Position numbers and translations under genes: made by a program. From assembly GCF_001636055.1 (NCBI RefSeq), contig NZ_CP011789.1, positions 3,472,001 to 3,536,000 on the forward strand: a DNA stretch of 64,000 nt, read 5' to 3'. The notes beneath the pieces were generated by a model that was not told where the DNA came from, ran no database searches, and was given only the letters and a program-made list of their open reading frames with translations. This DNA comes from Pseudomonas putida (GTDB lineage: Bacteria; Pseudomonadota; Gammaproteobacteria; Pseudomonadales; Pseudomonadaceae). Below are positions 21,229 to 29,828 of the stretch, piece after piece; the stretch's first letter is position 1, and each line of letters starts with the position of its first letter.

Positions 21229-21276
21229 GCGGGGCAAGCCGCCTTCCGTTGAACGATGGAAGATGGCTTGCCCCGC
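21229..21276 (-). repeat. Strong hairpin in the leader of the DUF692 gene (attenuator or REP-like element)
   Basis: Perfect 12-base arms GCGGGGCAAGCC (21229-21240) and GGCTTGCCCCGC (21265-21276) enclose 24 bases, in which CTTCC/GGAAG can pair further. It lies 33 bases upstream of the enzyme start and 19 bases downstream of an 18-codon ORF. It could act as an attenuator or be a single Pseudomonas REP-like palindrome. Confidence 0.6.
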
Positions 21277-21294
21277 GCGCTAACCGGCGAGAGG

Positions 21295-21351
21295 TCAGAT
21301 TTGTCGAATGAAACGGCAGAACGGCGGGAGAAGATTGCAGATAGCGGTCAT
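21295..21351 (-). CDS. Candidate 18-residue small ORF in the leader of the DUF692 gene
   Basis: ATG at 21351-21349 to TGA at 21297-21295 encodes [25 protein letters not shown] ribosome site lies about 9 bases upstream. It has two cysteines (Cys5, Cys12), two prolines and three basic or polar C-terminal residues. It sits between promoter box 3 and the 21229-21276 hairpin, on the same strand as the MNIO gene. It may be a leader peptide or a minimal peptide substrate. I know no family for it, and an 18-codon ORF can arise by chance, so confidence is low. Confidence 0.35.
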   Translation of the reverse strand: MTAICNLLPPFCRFIRQI

Positions 21352-21461
21352 GGCAAGGCTCCACATCGGTCGAAAGGTCAGCTCATTTCGCCGCAATGGT
21401 GTGTCCTTGGTGTATCGGGCAATGGCGGAATTTGTATGGCAATCGGTCACCGGGGCCCGGT

Positions 21462-21477
21462 GATACAGTGCGATACA
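21462..21477. promoter_or_regulatory. Regulon box 3: perfect GATACA direct repeat upstream of the MNIO operon
   Basis: GATACAGTGCGATACA is a perfect 6-base direct repeat with 10-base period. Its reverse complement TGTATCGCACTGTATC matches the reverse complement of box 1 (TGTATTGCAGTGTATC) in 14 of 16 positions. It lies just after the DUF4174 terminator and 266 bases upstream of the DUF692 start, marking a separate promoter. Confidence 0.6.
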
Positions 21478-21503
21478 AAAACGCCGGTCTACAAAGACCG
21501 GCG
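21477..21503 (-). terminator. Rho-independent terminator of the DUF4174 gene
   Basis: On the minus strand CGCCGGTCT-TTGT-AGACCGGCG is followed at once by TTTTT (complement of 21477-21481). A 9-base-pair GC-rich stem, a 4-base loop and a U-tract make a classic intrinsic terminator, 9 bases after the gene. Confidence 0.85.
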
Positions 21504-21511
21504 CGGGGGTT

Positions 21512-22072
21512 TCAGTCGTCCAGTGGCTTGGGCGGTGCTGCCGGCTTGGCCGGTTTGGTGGCCTTGCCAGTTTCTTTCGCTTTGGGCTCTGCGGCCGGGG
21601 TGGCCGCTACCGGCTCGGGTGTCGCGATGGCTTTCTCAGCGGCGGGCAATTCGTCAACCGCCTTGAAAATCGCCTGCGGGTCGATCTTCTCACCGCTTTC
21701 ATCATCCTTGAGCATGTGCCGCTCGCCATCCTTGCCGATCAGGATCACCTTGGTGCCTTTGCTCGCGCCAAGCTTGAGCTCGCGGATCAGCGCCATGGTG
21801 GTCTGCTGCTCGAGGTTCTTGTCTTCGCGTTTGCCCATCATCTGGGCAACGCTGAACAGCACCAGGTTGCGCTCCTTGAACCCGGCCTGGGTAGCTGGAT
21901 CCTTCATGGCCTCTTCCAGCCCGCGCAAGGTCGGGTCGGCGCTGCTGGGGGCGATCACGACCAGTGGCCGTGCCTTGCCCAGCTCCTTGGCCAGGGGCGC
22001 ATCGCTGTCGGCCGCCAATAGCGGGGCGGCGACGGCAAGCAGGGTGGCGAGGGTCAGTGACCGGACGAGCAT
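21512..22072 (-). CDS. DUF4174 exported protein
   Basis: A 186-residue protein with a signal peptide (MLVRSLTLATLLAVAAPLLAA). The middle (RPLVVIAPSSADPTLRGLEEAM ... VILIGKDGERHMLKDDESGEKIDPQAIFKAVDELP) is the DUF4174 thioredoxin-like fold without a CxxC. The C-terminal 40 residues are an Ala/Pro/Lys-rich tail (KAKETGKATKPAKPAAPPKP), probably disordered. The start at 22072 follows AAGGAGATACAC. It ends in its own terminator and is a single gene. Function is unknown; a periplasmic location is likely. Confidence 0.85.
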   Translation of the reverse strand: MLVRSLTLATLLAVAAPLLAADSDAPLAKELGKARPLVVIAPSSADPTLRGLEEAMKDPATQAGFKERNLVLFSVAQMMGKREDKNLEQQTTMALIRELKLGASKGTKVILIGKDGERHMLKDDESGEKIDPQAIFKAVDELPAAEKAIATPEPVAATPAAEPKAKETGKATKPAKPAAPPKPLDD

Positions 22073-22273
22073 GTGTATCTCCTTGTTCTCTCGATATATC
22101 AATGACTACAGATCATAGAGAAAGATCCGAAACGGAGCCTAAACCACCTGCGGTGGACCATGCGCTGTGCAAAGGTAACTTCCGGTGTCCAGGCCTTCGC
22201 TCAGGAGGTACGGAAATGGCCGGCACCCACTGCAGAGCATAGCCCAACAATGAACGCCGGCCCCCTTCGCCGC

Positions 22274-25200
22274 TCAGCCCATGCCGCTGCCACGGCTTGG
22301 TCCAGGCTGCGGCTCGGAAGCACCCGGTTCCAGCTGGGATGGGTTCTGCGCCAGTGCGGCTCGGGTCAGTTCTATGATCCGTGCCTGCACCGCCGCATCG
22401 TGCTCGGTCGACAGCAGGTCCATCGTCTGGCGAAAGGTCTGTGAATCCATGCCTGTGCCAAGCGCGCGCATGCGCTCGGCGAATTCGCTATCGACCAAGC
22501 GCATCTCAAGGCTGGCAAGCTGCTCGCGCAGTTGCCGGTCGATATCGGCCTGCCGCTGCTGATGCTCCTCCAGGGCGTCCCCCCTCAGGCCGTCGGCTTG
22601 AAGGCTCAGTTGGCCGGACTGCGCCTCCAGCCGCTGCACCTCGTCACGCAGGGCTTGCAAGGTGTCGTCATAGGATCGGGCGCCTGATGAATCATTGCCA
22701 GCCATCTCCTGAACCACCTCGATACGCTCGAAGAACGGCTTCTTGATGGCGTCGAACTCCGCTTGATGGCTGTTCTTGAGATGCTCGGTCCAGAATTCAC
22801 GCATGAACAACGACTCGACCATGGCCTGCTCGGTTTCCCCCTCGCGCAGCCGCTGGCGGGCGGCTGCCAGACGCTCGGGAGTCAAGCCGGCAGTCTGCTG
22901 ATAGGCGATGTCTGCCGGTTGTGCAGGCAGATCGAAGTCATCGCGCAGCATGACACGGTAGGCCAGTTCCACCTCGACTTCATCGGGATCGCGCCCCGCG
23001 ACCACACGAGCGGCAATGTCATCGACGGCAATCCGTTCGATTTCATCCAGGCGCCACAGCTGCCGCCCCAGGCGAACCAATGCCGCATCCTGGGCACCCG
23101 CCTTGGCGTCGACCAGCGCCTTCCAGACCAGCATGCGCACTTCCAGTCGGCTGAAGTTACCGATGACACTGTCCTGGCAGGTCCTGGGCAACATCGCCTG
23201 GGTGAACAGTTCCTCGCGCAACTCGGCATGCTCGCGCATCGCAAGCATCATGCTGGTCACTCGCCGCCCGAGATCGGCGCCATGGTTGCGAAAATCCAGT
23301 GTCTCCAGCAGGCGGCGCAACAAGGCCATGAAGTCGGCGCTGCCTGGCGCCTCGGCCAGCCCATTCCAGTACTCGTCGAACTGTGCGGTGGCGCCTGCTT
23401 CGATCACGTGTTGCCAGGCACTGCGGGCACTGTCGAGCGCAGCAGCACCCTCCTCCGCTTGATCACTGACATTTTCGGCTTCCAGCTCCTCTTCAATTAT
23501 CAGTTGATGACGAATCATGAAGCTGCGCAGTCGCTGGGTCGACGTGGCGCTCAGCGGGTTCTCGCTCAACAGCACCGCGCGGGCGTACCACCTCGGGGCA
23601 CTGAAGAAGTGATCGGGAAGTTCGACAATTGCGTTGTGACGCAGGTCAGCGACCACCAAAGAGCCTCGACTCAGCAAGCCCTCGGGCAACTCGCTGATTC
23701 CGGTGTGTGCCAGTTGCAGGGAGTTCAGATGAGGCATGCCCGCCACGGAAAAACTGCGCCCCAATGGGTTGTACGACAAATCCAGCAGCCTCAGGTGCGT
23801 CAGTTGCAGCAGCGTGGTCGCCTGGCGATCGTCCAGCATGATCTGATTGCCGGTCAGGTCCAGCTCACGCAGTCGCGACAGGTGACGTAACCGGGGCGGC
23901 AGGCGGGTAAGCCTGTTGTTGGGTAACTCAAGGACTTCCAGGCGACTGAACGCCCGCATGAATGTGCTGGAAATCTCGGTCAGGCCAATGCCGCGCAACG
24001 ACAACGACACCACTTGATCGAAGCGAACCTGTTGCGAAAGCTCCGGGAGCGACTGCAGCGACACGGCCCACAGGTTCAAGCGTTGACCGATCACGCGCCC
24101 GTTCTGGTCGTACACCCTGGGCAGCGTGCGCCGCCAGGCCGCAAGCAAGGCGTCACGCATGTAGACCCTCTCGCCACGGGCACTCAGGCTCATGGGCTGA
24201 TTGGTCCACAATTGCAGGTCCGTCTCCAGCACGGCCAACTCATCCTCAAGACGACTCAGCTCGGTGTGAATGTTCCCGCCGCTGTTGCCAAGCGTCACCA
24301 GCCAGGCCCGTGCATCGTTGTCGCTCAGGTTCGGGTAGAGGTTACGCACCCTGGCGAACAACGGCCGGCCTCGCCCCCGTCCTCCTCCGCGACCGCTCAA
24401 CGGGTAACCGACCCGGCCATCCGCCAGACGTTGCGGCGCGCGGAACCAGCCTGCGGAGGCCCGCCTGCCGAGCATCGTCTGGACGTCCGCCCGACGGGCC
24501 GCGGTCGCGCGCGCCAGGGTCACACGCAGGTTGTGGGCCAGGGGCTCTCCCAATCCCAGGGCCTCCCGCTGAGGGCCATCCATCGCACTGCTCAGGACCT
24601 CGAACAACTCCCCTTCCCCGAGCACCGCCTCGGTCGCCCCATCGAGCAGTAGGAAGTCCCCATCGGTGTGAACCAGTGTCAGTGTGCGAACGGCCTGTGT
24701 GCGGTCTATCGACAGCAGCACCGGGCCGTTCGCAGAGCCCTCGCACAAGCGCCAGGCCACGTTGTGCGAAGCACCCGGCAGGGTGTCGAGCACCTGCAGC
24801 GCAACACGGGCAAGGTCGGCGTTCTGGCTAGCGTCCAGGTACAACCCTTCGAACACTCGGGCCACTCTGATACGCCACACCGCAGCGCCCGCCTTTGAAG
24901 CAAGGTCCATCGCAACCCGGCCGTCATCCAGCAAGCGCTGGCGATCCACAGCACTGGCTTCGCGCATCAGTTGCGCAGCCGCTCGACCGTGCAATGAAGC
25001 GAACTGCCGACACAGACGCTGGACGCCTGCGTCCCCCGGTGGCTGCTCCAACGCATACAGCTGCTCGAACAGACGCCTTCGTTCGGACCAGATCAACTCC
25101 GCCAATGCCTGGTCCGAAGCACCAGCGGCGCCGGGCAGTAACCGCGCCTGATCAAGCACGGCCTCTTCGGTGGGCATGACCCCGCCGCGCAATTGCCTGA

Positions 25201-27160
25201 CCACTCGACGGATGCGCAGGTCCAGCCGATACCGAACGACACTGTCCTGCCATTCGCCATGGGCCACGCGCCCCTCGACATGTACCGCTCGCAGATGCTG
25301 GGCCTGTATGTCGTGGGCGAGCAGGATCTCATCGATCTGGTCGTCATCCAGCTCGGCAAAGTCATGGCCCAGGCGCCGGAAAGAGCGCCGAGGGTCATCC
25401 CACTCCAGCGGTTGCTCCCACCACAGCCGCCAGCTACCCGCGCCATTGTGTCTGAGCACCGGCGCATGCTTGTCGTCACCCTGCAGGCGCCAGCGCTGAT
25501 CGCTGCCCTGCGCAACGCGATAGTGCTGGCCATCCATTTCAACCCAACAGCCTTCGCCGGCCCGGTATACACCCAGGTCGTCACGCACGGCCCCCGCAGG
25601 CGGCGCACTGCGAAAGGGTGTGAGGTCTTCTTTCCACAGCCGCGTGCTGCCGTCCTCCAGCCGCACCGGCAATAGGCTATCGACGAGTGCCGAACGGCTC
25701 CAGGCCGCTCGCGCCAACTGCGCACCTGCCGCCGTAACCGCAATCATGGCGACATCGCCGGCGACGTTGAGCAGGTGATCGAGTGCCTCGCTGCTGTCAC
25801 CCTCGTGCCAGGCCTCGACACCGTGGTAGACCTCACCCAGCAGTTGCCATGCGCTCACCGCGAGCAACACCGCGCCCAGGGCCGGCACGAAAAGCCCCGC
25901 TATGCTGAGCAAAGCCCAGCCCTCTGCGGACAAGCGCTGATCGTGCTCACGCCGGACCTGTTCATCCACAGCAGCCGAGGGCACGGCGATCATCGCCGCA
26001 TCGGCCTTGACCTGCGCGATGCGCGCACGACCCAGCGCAATGAACAGCGAGCCCTCCAAGGTACTGGCGGTGGCCTGGTCGCTGATCTCCCAAGGATGCA
26101 TGTGCTCTTCCAACGCAATGTTCGCCAGGTCCGACACGCCCTGGTAGCCCGAAGCCACAGCAGAAAAGAACGACTGCGCATCGCGGCGCAACACGAAGCG
26201 GCTGAAGAAACGCTGATACCCGGGCAGCCGCAAGCGCTTGCCCAGGTCATTGGCAAAGTAGCGCAGGTTGGGGAACGCGCTCCATGGAGTCGCGGGATCG
26301 CCCGGAATATGGACCAGCACCCGGTGGCTGGAGCTGTACAGGGGGCTGAAGGTCTCATCGCGCACATCCAGCACCACGATCTGCTCCAGGGTGCACGCCA
26401 GCAGGCTCAGGCGCTTGCACTGCACCGGTCGTCCTTCGAAGGTCAACGGGGCTTTCTGCGCGCAGAGATTCTTCACCAGCACATATTCGTTCTCGCTCAG
26501 GACGCCCTTCAGCCGAGCGACACAGGCATCGGCCAGCATGCCGTAGCGATGGGCACGGCCAAACACCGAGTCGGCGCCAGCCTCCGAGTCGCTGTACTGC
26601 TCCAGCACCGTGTGCAAATGGCGCTGGTACTGACCGCCCAGGTCCAGTGACCGGCACAGCGCAGCGAAATGACGCGCACTGGGCAGACGGGCAGAGCCAT
26701 TGCCGGGATCGCCTAGCCGGTTACCGGGTAACTGCCCGCCGTCCTCGGTTTCCTCCTCGCGGAAGTTGCCCAGCGCCGCCTCGAGCAGGGGCATCTGCGT
26801 GTACACCGGCACCGTCACCGGATAGCCGATGGGTATCGAGGTCAGCACCGGCTCACGGTGTCCACGCCGAAACTGCAACGTACGGACATCGAAAGGCTCG
26901 TCGACATGGGGCTTGAGGGCCTTGGCCAGACGAGTCTGGGCAAAGCTGTCCAGGGGTTCCAACTGCCCCATGATGGCTCGAGCCCGCGTCTGGAAGTACA
27001 CGCTGAGCTGCATCGCCTCGTGCAACTGCTTGACGTGTTCCGGGGAGGCCTGACGCAGCCAGTCCGGCAAACGCTCCCCAATCACGGCGTCCTGATGCAA
27101 GGCCGGAAAATCGGGGACGGTCGTGGCGTCTTCTTCGCGCTGTTCGCGGGGGGTCGGCAT
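22274..27160 (-). CDS. Large DUF6543/leucine-rich-repeat/NEL-type E3 ubiquitin-ligase-like protein
   Basis: 1628 residues from the ATG at 27160, which follows AAGGAG (TTTCAAGGAGCGCGATGCC). The N-terminal half (about 15-750) matches the DUF6543 'dermonecrotic toxin' region, with a hydrophobic segment at about 413-445 (IAGLFVPALGAVLLAVSAWQ). Leucine-rich repeats fill about 1045-1190 (FSRLEVLELPNNRLTRLPPRL; LRELDLTGNQI; LRLLDLSYNPLG). The NEL domain follows with the catalytic CxD motif TCQDS (Cys1328, Asp1330), then a coiled-coil tail rich in Gln/Glu. NEL proteins such as IpaH and SspH transfer ubiquitin inside host cells after secretion. No secretion-system or chaperone gene is nearby, so delivery is unknown. 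Confidence 0.88.
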   Translation of the reverse strand: MPTPREQREEDATTVPDFPALHQDAVIGERLPDWLRQASPEHVKQLHEAMQLSVYFQTRARAIMGQLEPLDSFAQTRLAKALKPHVDEPFDVRTLQFRRGHREPVLTSIPIGYPVTVPVYTQMPLLEAALGNFREEETEDGGQLPGNRLGDPGNGSARLPSARHFAALCRSLDLGGQYQRHLHTVLEQYSDSEAGADSVFGRAHRYGMLADACVARLKGVLSENEYVLVKNLCAQKAPLTFEGRPVQCKRLSLLACTLEQIVVLDVRDETFSPLYSSSHRVLVHIPGDPATPWSAFPNLRYFANDLGKRLRLPGYQRFFSRFVLRRDAQSFFSAVASGYQGVSDLANIALEEHMHPWEISDQATASTLEGSLFIALGRARIAQVKADAAMIAVPSAAVDEQVRREHDQRLSAEGWALLSIAGLFVPALGAVLLAVSAWQLLGEVYHGVEAWHEGDSSEALDHLLNVAGDVAMIAVTAAGAQLARAAWSRSALVDSLLPVRLEDGSTRLWKEDLTPFRSAPPAGAVRDDLGVYRAGEGCWVEMDGQHYRVAQGSDQRWRLQGDDKHAPVLRHNGAGSWRLWWEQPLEWDDPRRSFRRLGHDFAELDDDQIDEILLAHDIQAQHLRAVHVEGRVAHGEWQDSVVRYRLDLRIRRVVRQLRGGVMPTEEAVLDQARLLPGAAGASDQALAELIWSERRRLFEQLYALEQPPGDAGVQRLCRQFASLHGRAAAQLMREASAVDRQRLLDDGRVAMDLASKAGAAVWRIRVARVFEGLYLDASQNADLARVALQVLDTLPGASHNVAWRLCEGSANGPVLLSIDRTQAVRTLTLVHTDGDFLLLDGATEAVLGEGELFEVLSSAMDGPQREALGLGEPLAHNLRVTLARATAARRADVQTMLGRRASAGWFRAPQRLADGRVGYPLSGRGGGRGRGRPLFARVRNLYPNLSDNDARAWLVTLGNSGGNIHTELSRLEDELAVLETDLQLWTNQPMSLSARGERVYMRDALLAAWRRTLPRVYDQNGRVIGQRLNLWAVSLQSLPELSQQVRFDQVVSLSLRGIGLTEISSTFMRAFSRLEVLELPNNRLTRLPPRLRHLSRLRELDLTGNQIMLDDRQATTLLQLTHLRLLDLSYNPLGRSFSVAGMPHLNSLQLAHTGISELPEGLLSRGSLVVADLRHNAIVELPDHFFSAPRWYARAVLLSENPLSATSTQRLRSFMIRHQLIIEEELEAENVSDQAEEGAAALDSARSAWQHVIEAGATAQFDEYWNGLAEAPGSADFMALLRRLLETLDFRNHGADLGRRVTSMMLAMREHAELREELFTQAMLPRTCQDSVIGNFSRLEVRMLVWKALVDAKAGAQDAALVRLGRQLWRLDEIERIAVDDIAARVVAGRDPDEVEVELAYRVMLRDDFDLPAQPADIAYQQTAGLTPERLAAARQRLREGETEQAMVESLFMREFWTEHLKNSHQAEFDAIKKPFFERIEVVQEMAGNDSSGARSYDDTLQALRDEVQRLEAQSGQLSLQADGLRGDALEEHQQRQADIDRQLREQLASLEMRLVDSEFAERMRALGTGMDSQTFRQTMDLLSTEHDAAVQARIIELTRAALAQNPSQLEPGASEPQPGPSRGSGMG

Positions 27161-27269
27161 GGCATCGCGCTCCTTGAAAAAAGAAGCGCAGGCTAGGTGG
27201 CAGGGTCCCCGCTCGGGCAGTAGATAGATGCCACCCCGACGGCGGCCCACCGAGCGTGCGGCGGGGCCC

Positions 27270-29630
27270 TCAGAAGAGCAGGAGCTGGCGATCGGTCAGG
27301 CTGGCGAAATCATCCCCAACGAACGGCAAGATCGCATCCGCCACCGGCTGCAACTGCCGACTCAGGTAGTGCTCGTGATCGACTGGCGACTGCAGGTTCT
27401 CCAGCGGCTCCGGGCCTGCCGTGGTGATGAGGTAGCTGATCCAGCCCCCCCGCTGGTATTGCAGCGGGCGACCCAGGCGCAGGTTGTATTCATCGGCAAG
27501 GCGCGCGGCGCGCACATGGGGAGGCACGTTGCGCTGGTAGTCCTGCAAAGGGCGACGCAGCCGCTTGCGATACACCAGCAGTTCATCCTGTTCGCCCAAC
27601 AGCGTGCGTCGTACATAATCGCGCACATAGTCGCGGTAGGGTTGGCCCCGAAAGATCCGGCCATACAGCTCCTGCTGGAACTGCCGAGCCAGCGGCGACC
27701 AGTCGGTGCGTACCGACTCCAGCCCTTTGTACACCACCTCGTCCTGGCCGTCCGCGCGCTGTACCAACCCGGCATAGCGCTTCTTGCTGCCCTCCTCGGT
27801 GCCGCGGATGGTCGGCATCAGGAAGCGCCGGTAGTGGGTTTCGAACTGCAGCTCCAGCGCACTGTGCAGCCCCAGCTCTTGATCCAAATGCTCGCGCCAC
27901 CACTGGTTGACCTCAGCCACCAGTGCACGCCCGATACGCGCCGCCTGCTCCTCGTCGTGCGCCCCCTTGAGCCAGACGAAGGTGGAGTCGGTGTCGCCAT
28001 AGATCACGTCATAACCACGTGCTTCGATCAGCGCCCGGGTCTGGCGCATGATCTGATGCCCGCGCAGGGTGATCGACGAAGCCAGGCGCGGGTCGAAGAA
28101 CCGACAACCGCTGGAGCCAAGCACGCCGTAGAAGGCATTCATGATGATCTTCAGGGCCTGGGACAACGGAGCGTTACCCGCTTTCTTCGCCGCTTCGCGA
28201 TTCTGCCAGACCCGCTCGACGATGGCTGGCAAGGCGTGGCGGGTACGCGAGAAGCGGGCGCCACGAAAGCCCTCGACCGAGCTTGTCTGATCGGGCTCGC
28301 GCAAGCCTTCCACCAGCCCCACCGGGTCGATCAGGAAGGTACGGATGATCGACGGGTACAGGCTCTTGTAGTCCAGCACCAGCACCGATTCGTACAAGCC
28401 TGGCCGCGAGTCCATGACGAACCCGCCTGGGCTGGCCTCGCCCTCGCGGCTGCCCAGGCTCGGCGCGACGAAGCCCAGCCGGTGCATGGCCGGGATGTAA
28501 AGGTGACAGAACGCCGCCACCGAGCCGCCACTGCGGTCCACCGGCAGGCCAGTCACCGTGGCACGTTCAAGAAGGAAGTCGAGCAGCCGGGTGTGCTCGA
28601 AGATGCGGGTGACCAGCTCGCAATCCTTGAGGTTGTAGCGCGCCAGGGCCGGCTTGTCCTGGGCGAACATCCGGTTGATCTCATCCATGCGCTGGTAGGG
28701 AGTGTCGATGGCCTTGCCTTCCCCCAACAGGGTCTGGGCGACGTTTTCCAGGCTGAACGAGGGGAAGCTCCAAGTCGCCGAGCGCAGGGCTTCGATGCCG
28801 TCGATCAATAGCCGCCCCGGTGCATCGGCGAAGAAATGCGTGCGGCTGCCATGCTCGCGCAGGGTCATCGGCGCACCATCGCGGCCCAGGCACAGAGGCA
28901 CCTGCAACTGCCGAGCGTGATCATGGAGGATACGCAGGTCGAACTGCACCAGGTTCCAGCCGATGATCGCGTCCGGGTCGTGACGCTCCAACCAGCGGTT
29001 GAGGCATTCGAGCAACTGGCCACGGTCGGCGCAGTAGTGCAGGTCGAAATCCTCCACCTGCATTGGGCCGTTGGGAGGTCCGAGCATGTAGACCTGGCGC
29101 TGACCGCATCCCTCCAGCGCGATGCTGTACAGCTCGCCCCGTTCGCTGGTCTCGATATCCAGAGACACCAGGCGCAGGCTCGGGCGGTAGTCCGGATGAG
29201 GCTTGAGCTGGGCATCCACGACCGTTCCCTCGGCATCGACACGACCACCGAACAAGACCGGCGCGGTAATGAAGCGCTCCATCAGATAGCGCTCCGGCGG
29301 TCGGATGTCGGCTTCCAGCACCTCGACGCCGGCCGTGCGCAAGCGTTTGTCCAAGGCCATCAGTTGGCGGTGTTGGCGGCAGTAAAGGCCCATCACCGGC
29401 CGCTGCTGAAAGTCGCGCAGTTCAAGGGGGCGCAGCTCTGCGCCCGGCTCATCGCCGAGCAACAGTTGTGCATGTGCGGCCTGCTGCGCGGGCACGAACG
29501 CCACCGAAACCTGCGCGCCCAGGCGCACACGCCGGGGACCCTGGTCGGTAGCGAGCCAGAACTCCACACACGTGCCGTCGGGGGTGTCATGCCAATGGCG
29601 GGTCAGGACAAAACCCTGCTGCAGCTCCAC
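27270..29630 (-). CDS. polB: DNA polymerase II
   Basis: A 786-residue family B polymerase (E. coli PolB is 783). Exonuclease motifs: [17 protein letters not shown] (about residue 157), [10 protein letters not shown] and the YNLKDCELV region. Polymerase motifs: [10 protein letters not shown] (A, about 423), [15 protein letters not shown] (B) and [11 protein letters not shown] (C, about 545). I chose the GTG at 29630 ([13 protein letters not shown]), which fits Pseudomonas PolB N-termini and follows GAGGT; the frame upstream has no family similarity. It performs translesion and restart synthesis in the SOS response. I saw no clear LexA box in the short upstream region. Confidence 0.93.
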   Translation of the reverse strand: MELQQGFVLTRHWHDTPDGTCVEFWLATDQGPRRVRLGAQVSVAFVPAQQAAHAQLLLGDEPGAELRPLELRDFQQRPVMGLYCRQHRQLMALDKRLRTAGVEVLEADIRPPERYLMERFITAPVLFGGRVDAEGTVVDAQLKPHPDYRPSLRLVSLDIETSERGELYSIALEGCGQRQVYMLGPPNGPMQVEDFDLHYCADRGQLLECLNRWLERHDPDAIIGWNLVQFDLRILHDHARQLQVPLCLGRDGAPMTLREHGSRTHFFADAPGRLLIDGIEALRSATWSFPSFSLENVAQTLLGEGKAIDTPYQRMDEINRMFAQDKPALARYNLKDCELVTRIFEHTRLLDFLLERATVTGLPVDRSGGSVAAFCHLYIPAMHRLGFVAPSLGSREGEASPGGFVMDSRPGLYESVLVLDYKSLYPSIIRTFLIDPVGLVEGLREPDQTSSVEGFRGARFSRTRHALPAIVERVWQNREAAKKAGNAPLSQALKIIMNAFYGVLGSSGCRFFDPRLASSITLRGHQIMRQTRALIEARGYDVIYGDTDSTFVWLKGAHDEEQAARIGRALVAEVNQWWREHLDQELGLHSALELQFETHYRRFLMPTIRGTEEGSKKRYAGLVQRADGQDEVVYKGLESVRTDWSPLARQFQQELYGRIFRGQPYRDYVRDYVRRTLLGEQDELLVYRKRLRRPLQDYQRNVPPHVRAARLADEYNLRLGRPLQYQRGGWISYLITTAGPEPLENLQSPVDHEHYLSRQLQPVADAILPFVGDDFASLTDRQLLLF

Positions 29631-29783
29631 ATGGACCTCACACACTTGATCAAGCGCGAATTCTACCCGCTTTGCGCAAGCCCCGGGACGTCTGGCGATT
29701 CCGCAACACGCGGGCAGATGTGAAAAATTTGTCGATTTTTTGGCATACCACGCTTTCGGGGCGCGACAAATCCTGACAGACTT

Positions 29784-29801
29784 ATTGCCAATCATTCTCA
29801 T
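29784..29801. promoter_or_regulatory. Fur box of the TonB receptor gene
   Basis: The stretch ATTGCCAATCATTCTCAT (reverse complement ATGAGAATGATTGGCAAT) matches the Pseudomonas Fur consensus (GAGAATGATT-type hexamers). It lies 28 bases upstream of the receptor's start, so repression under iron sufficiency is expected. Confidence 0.7.
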
Positions 29802-29828
29802 AAGCACTAGCAACAAGGATATCCAGGC

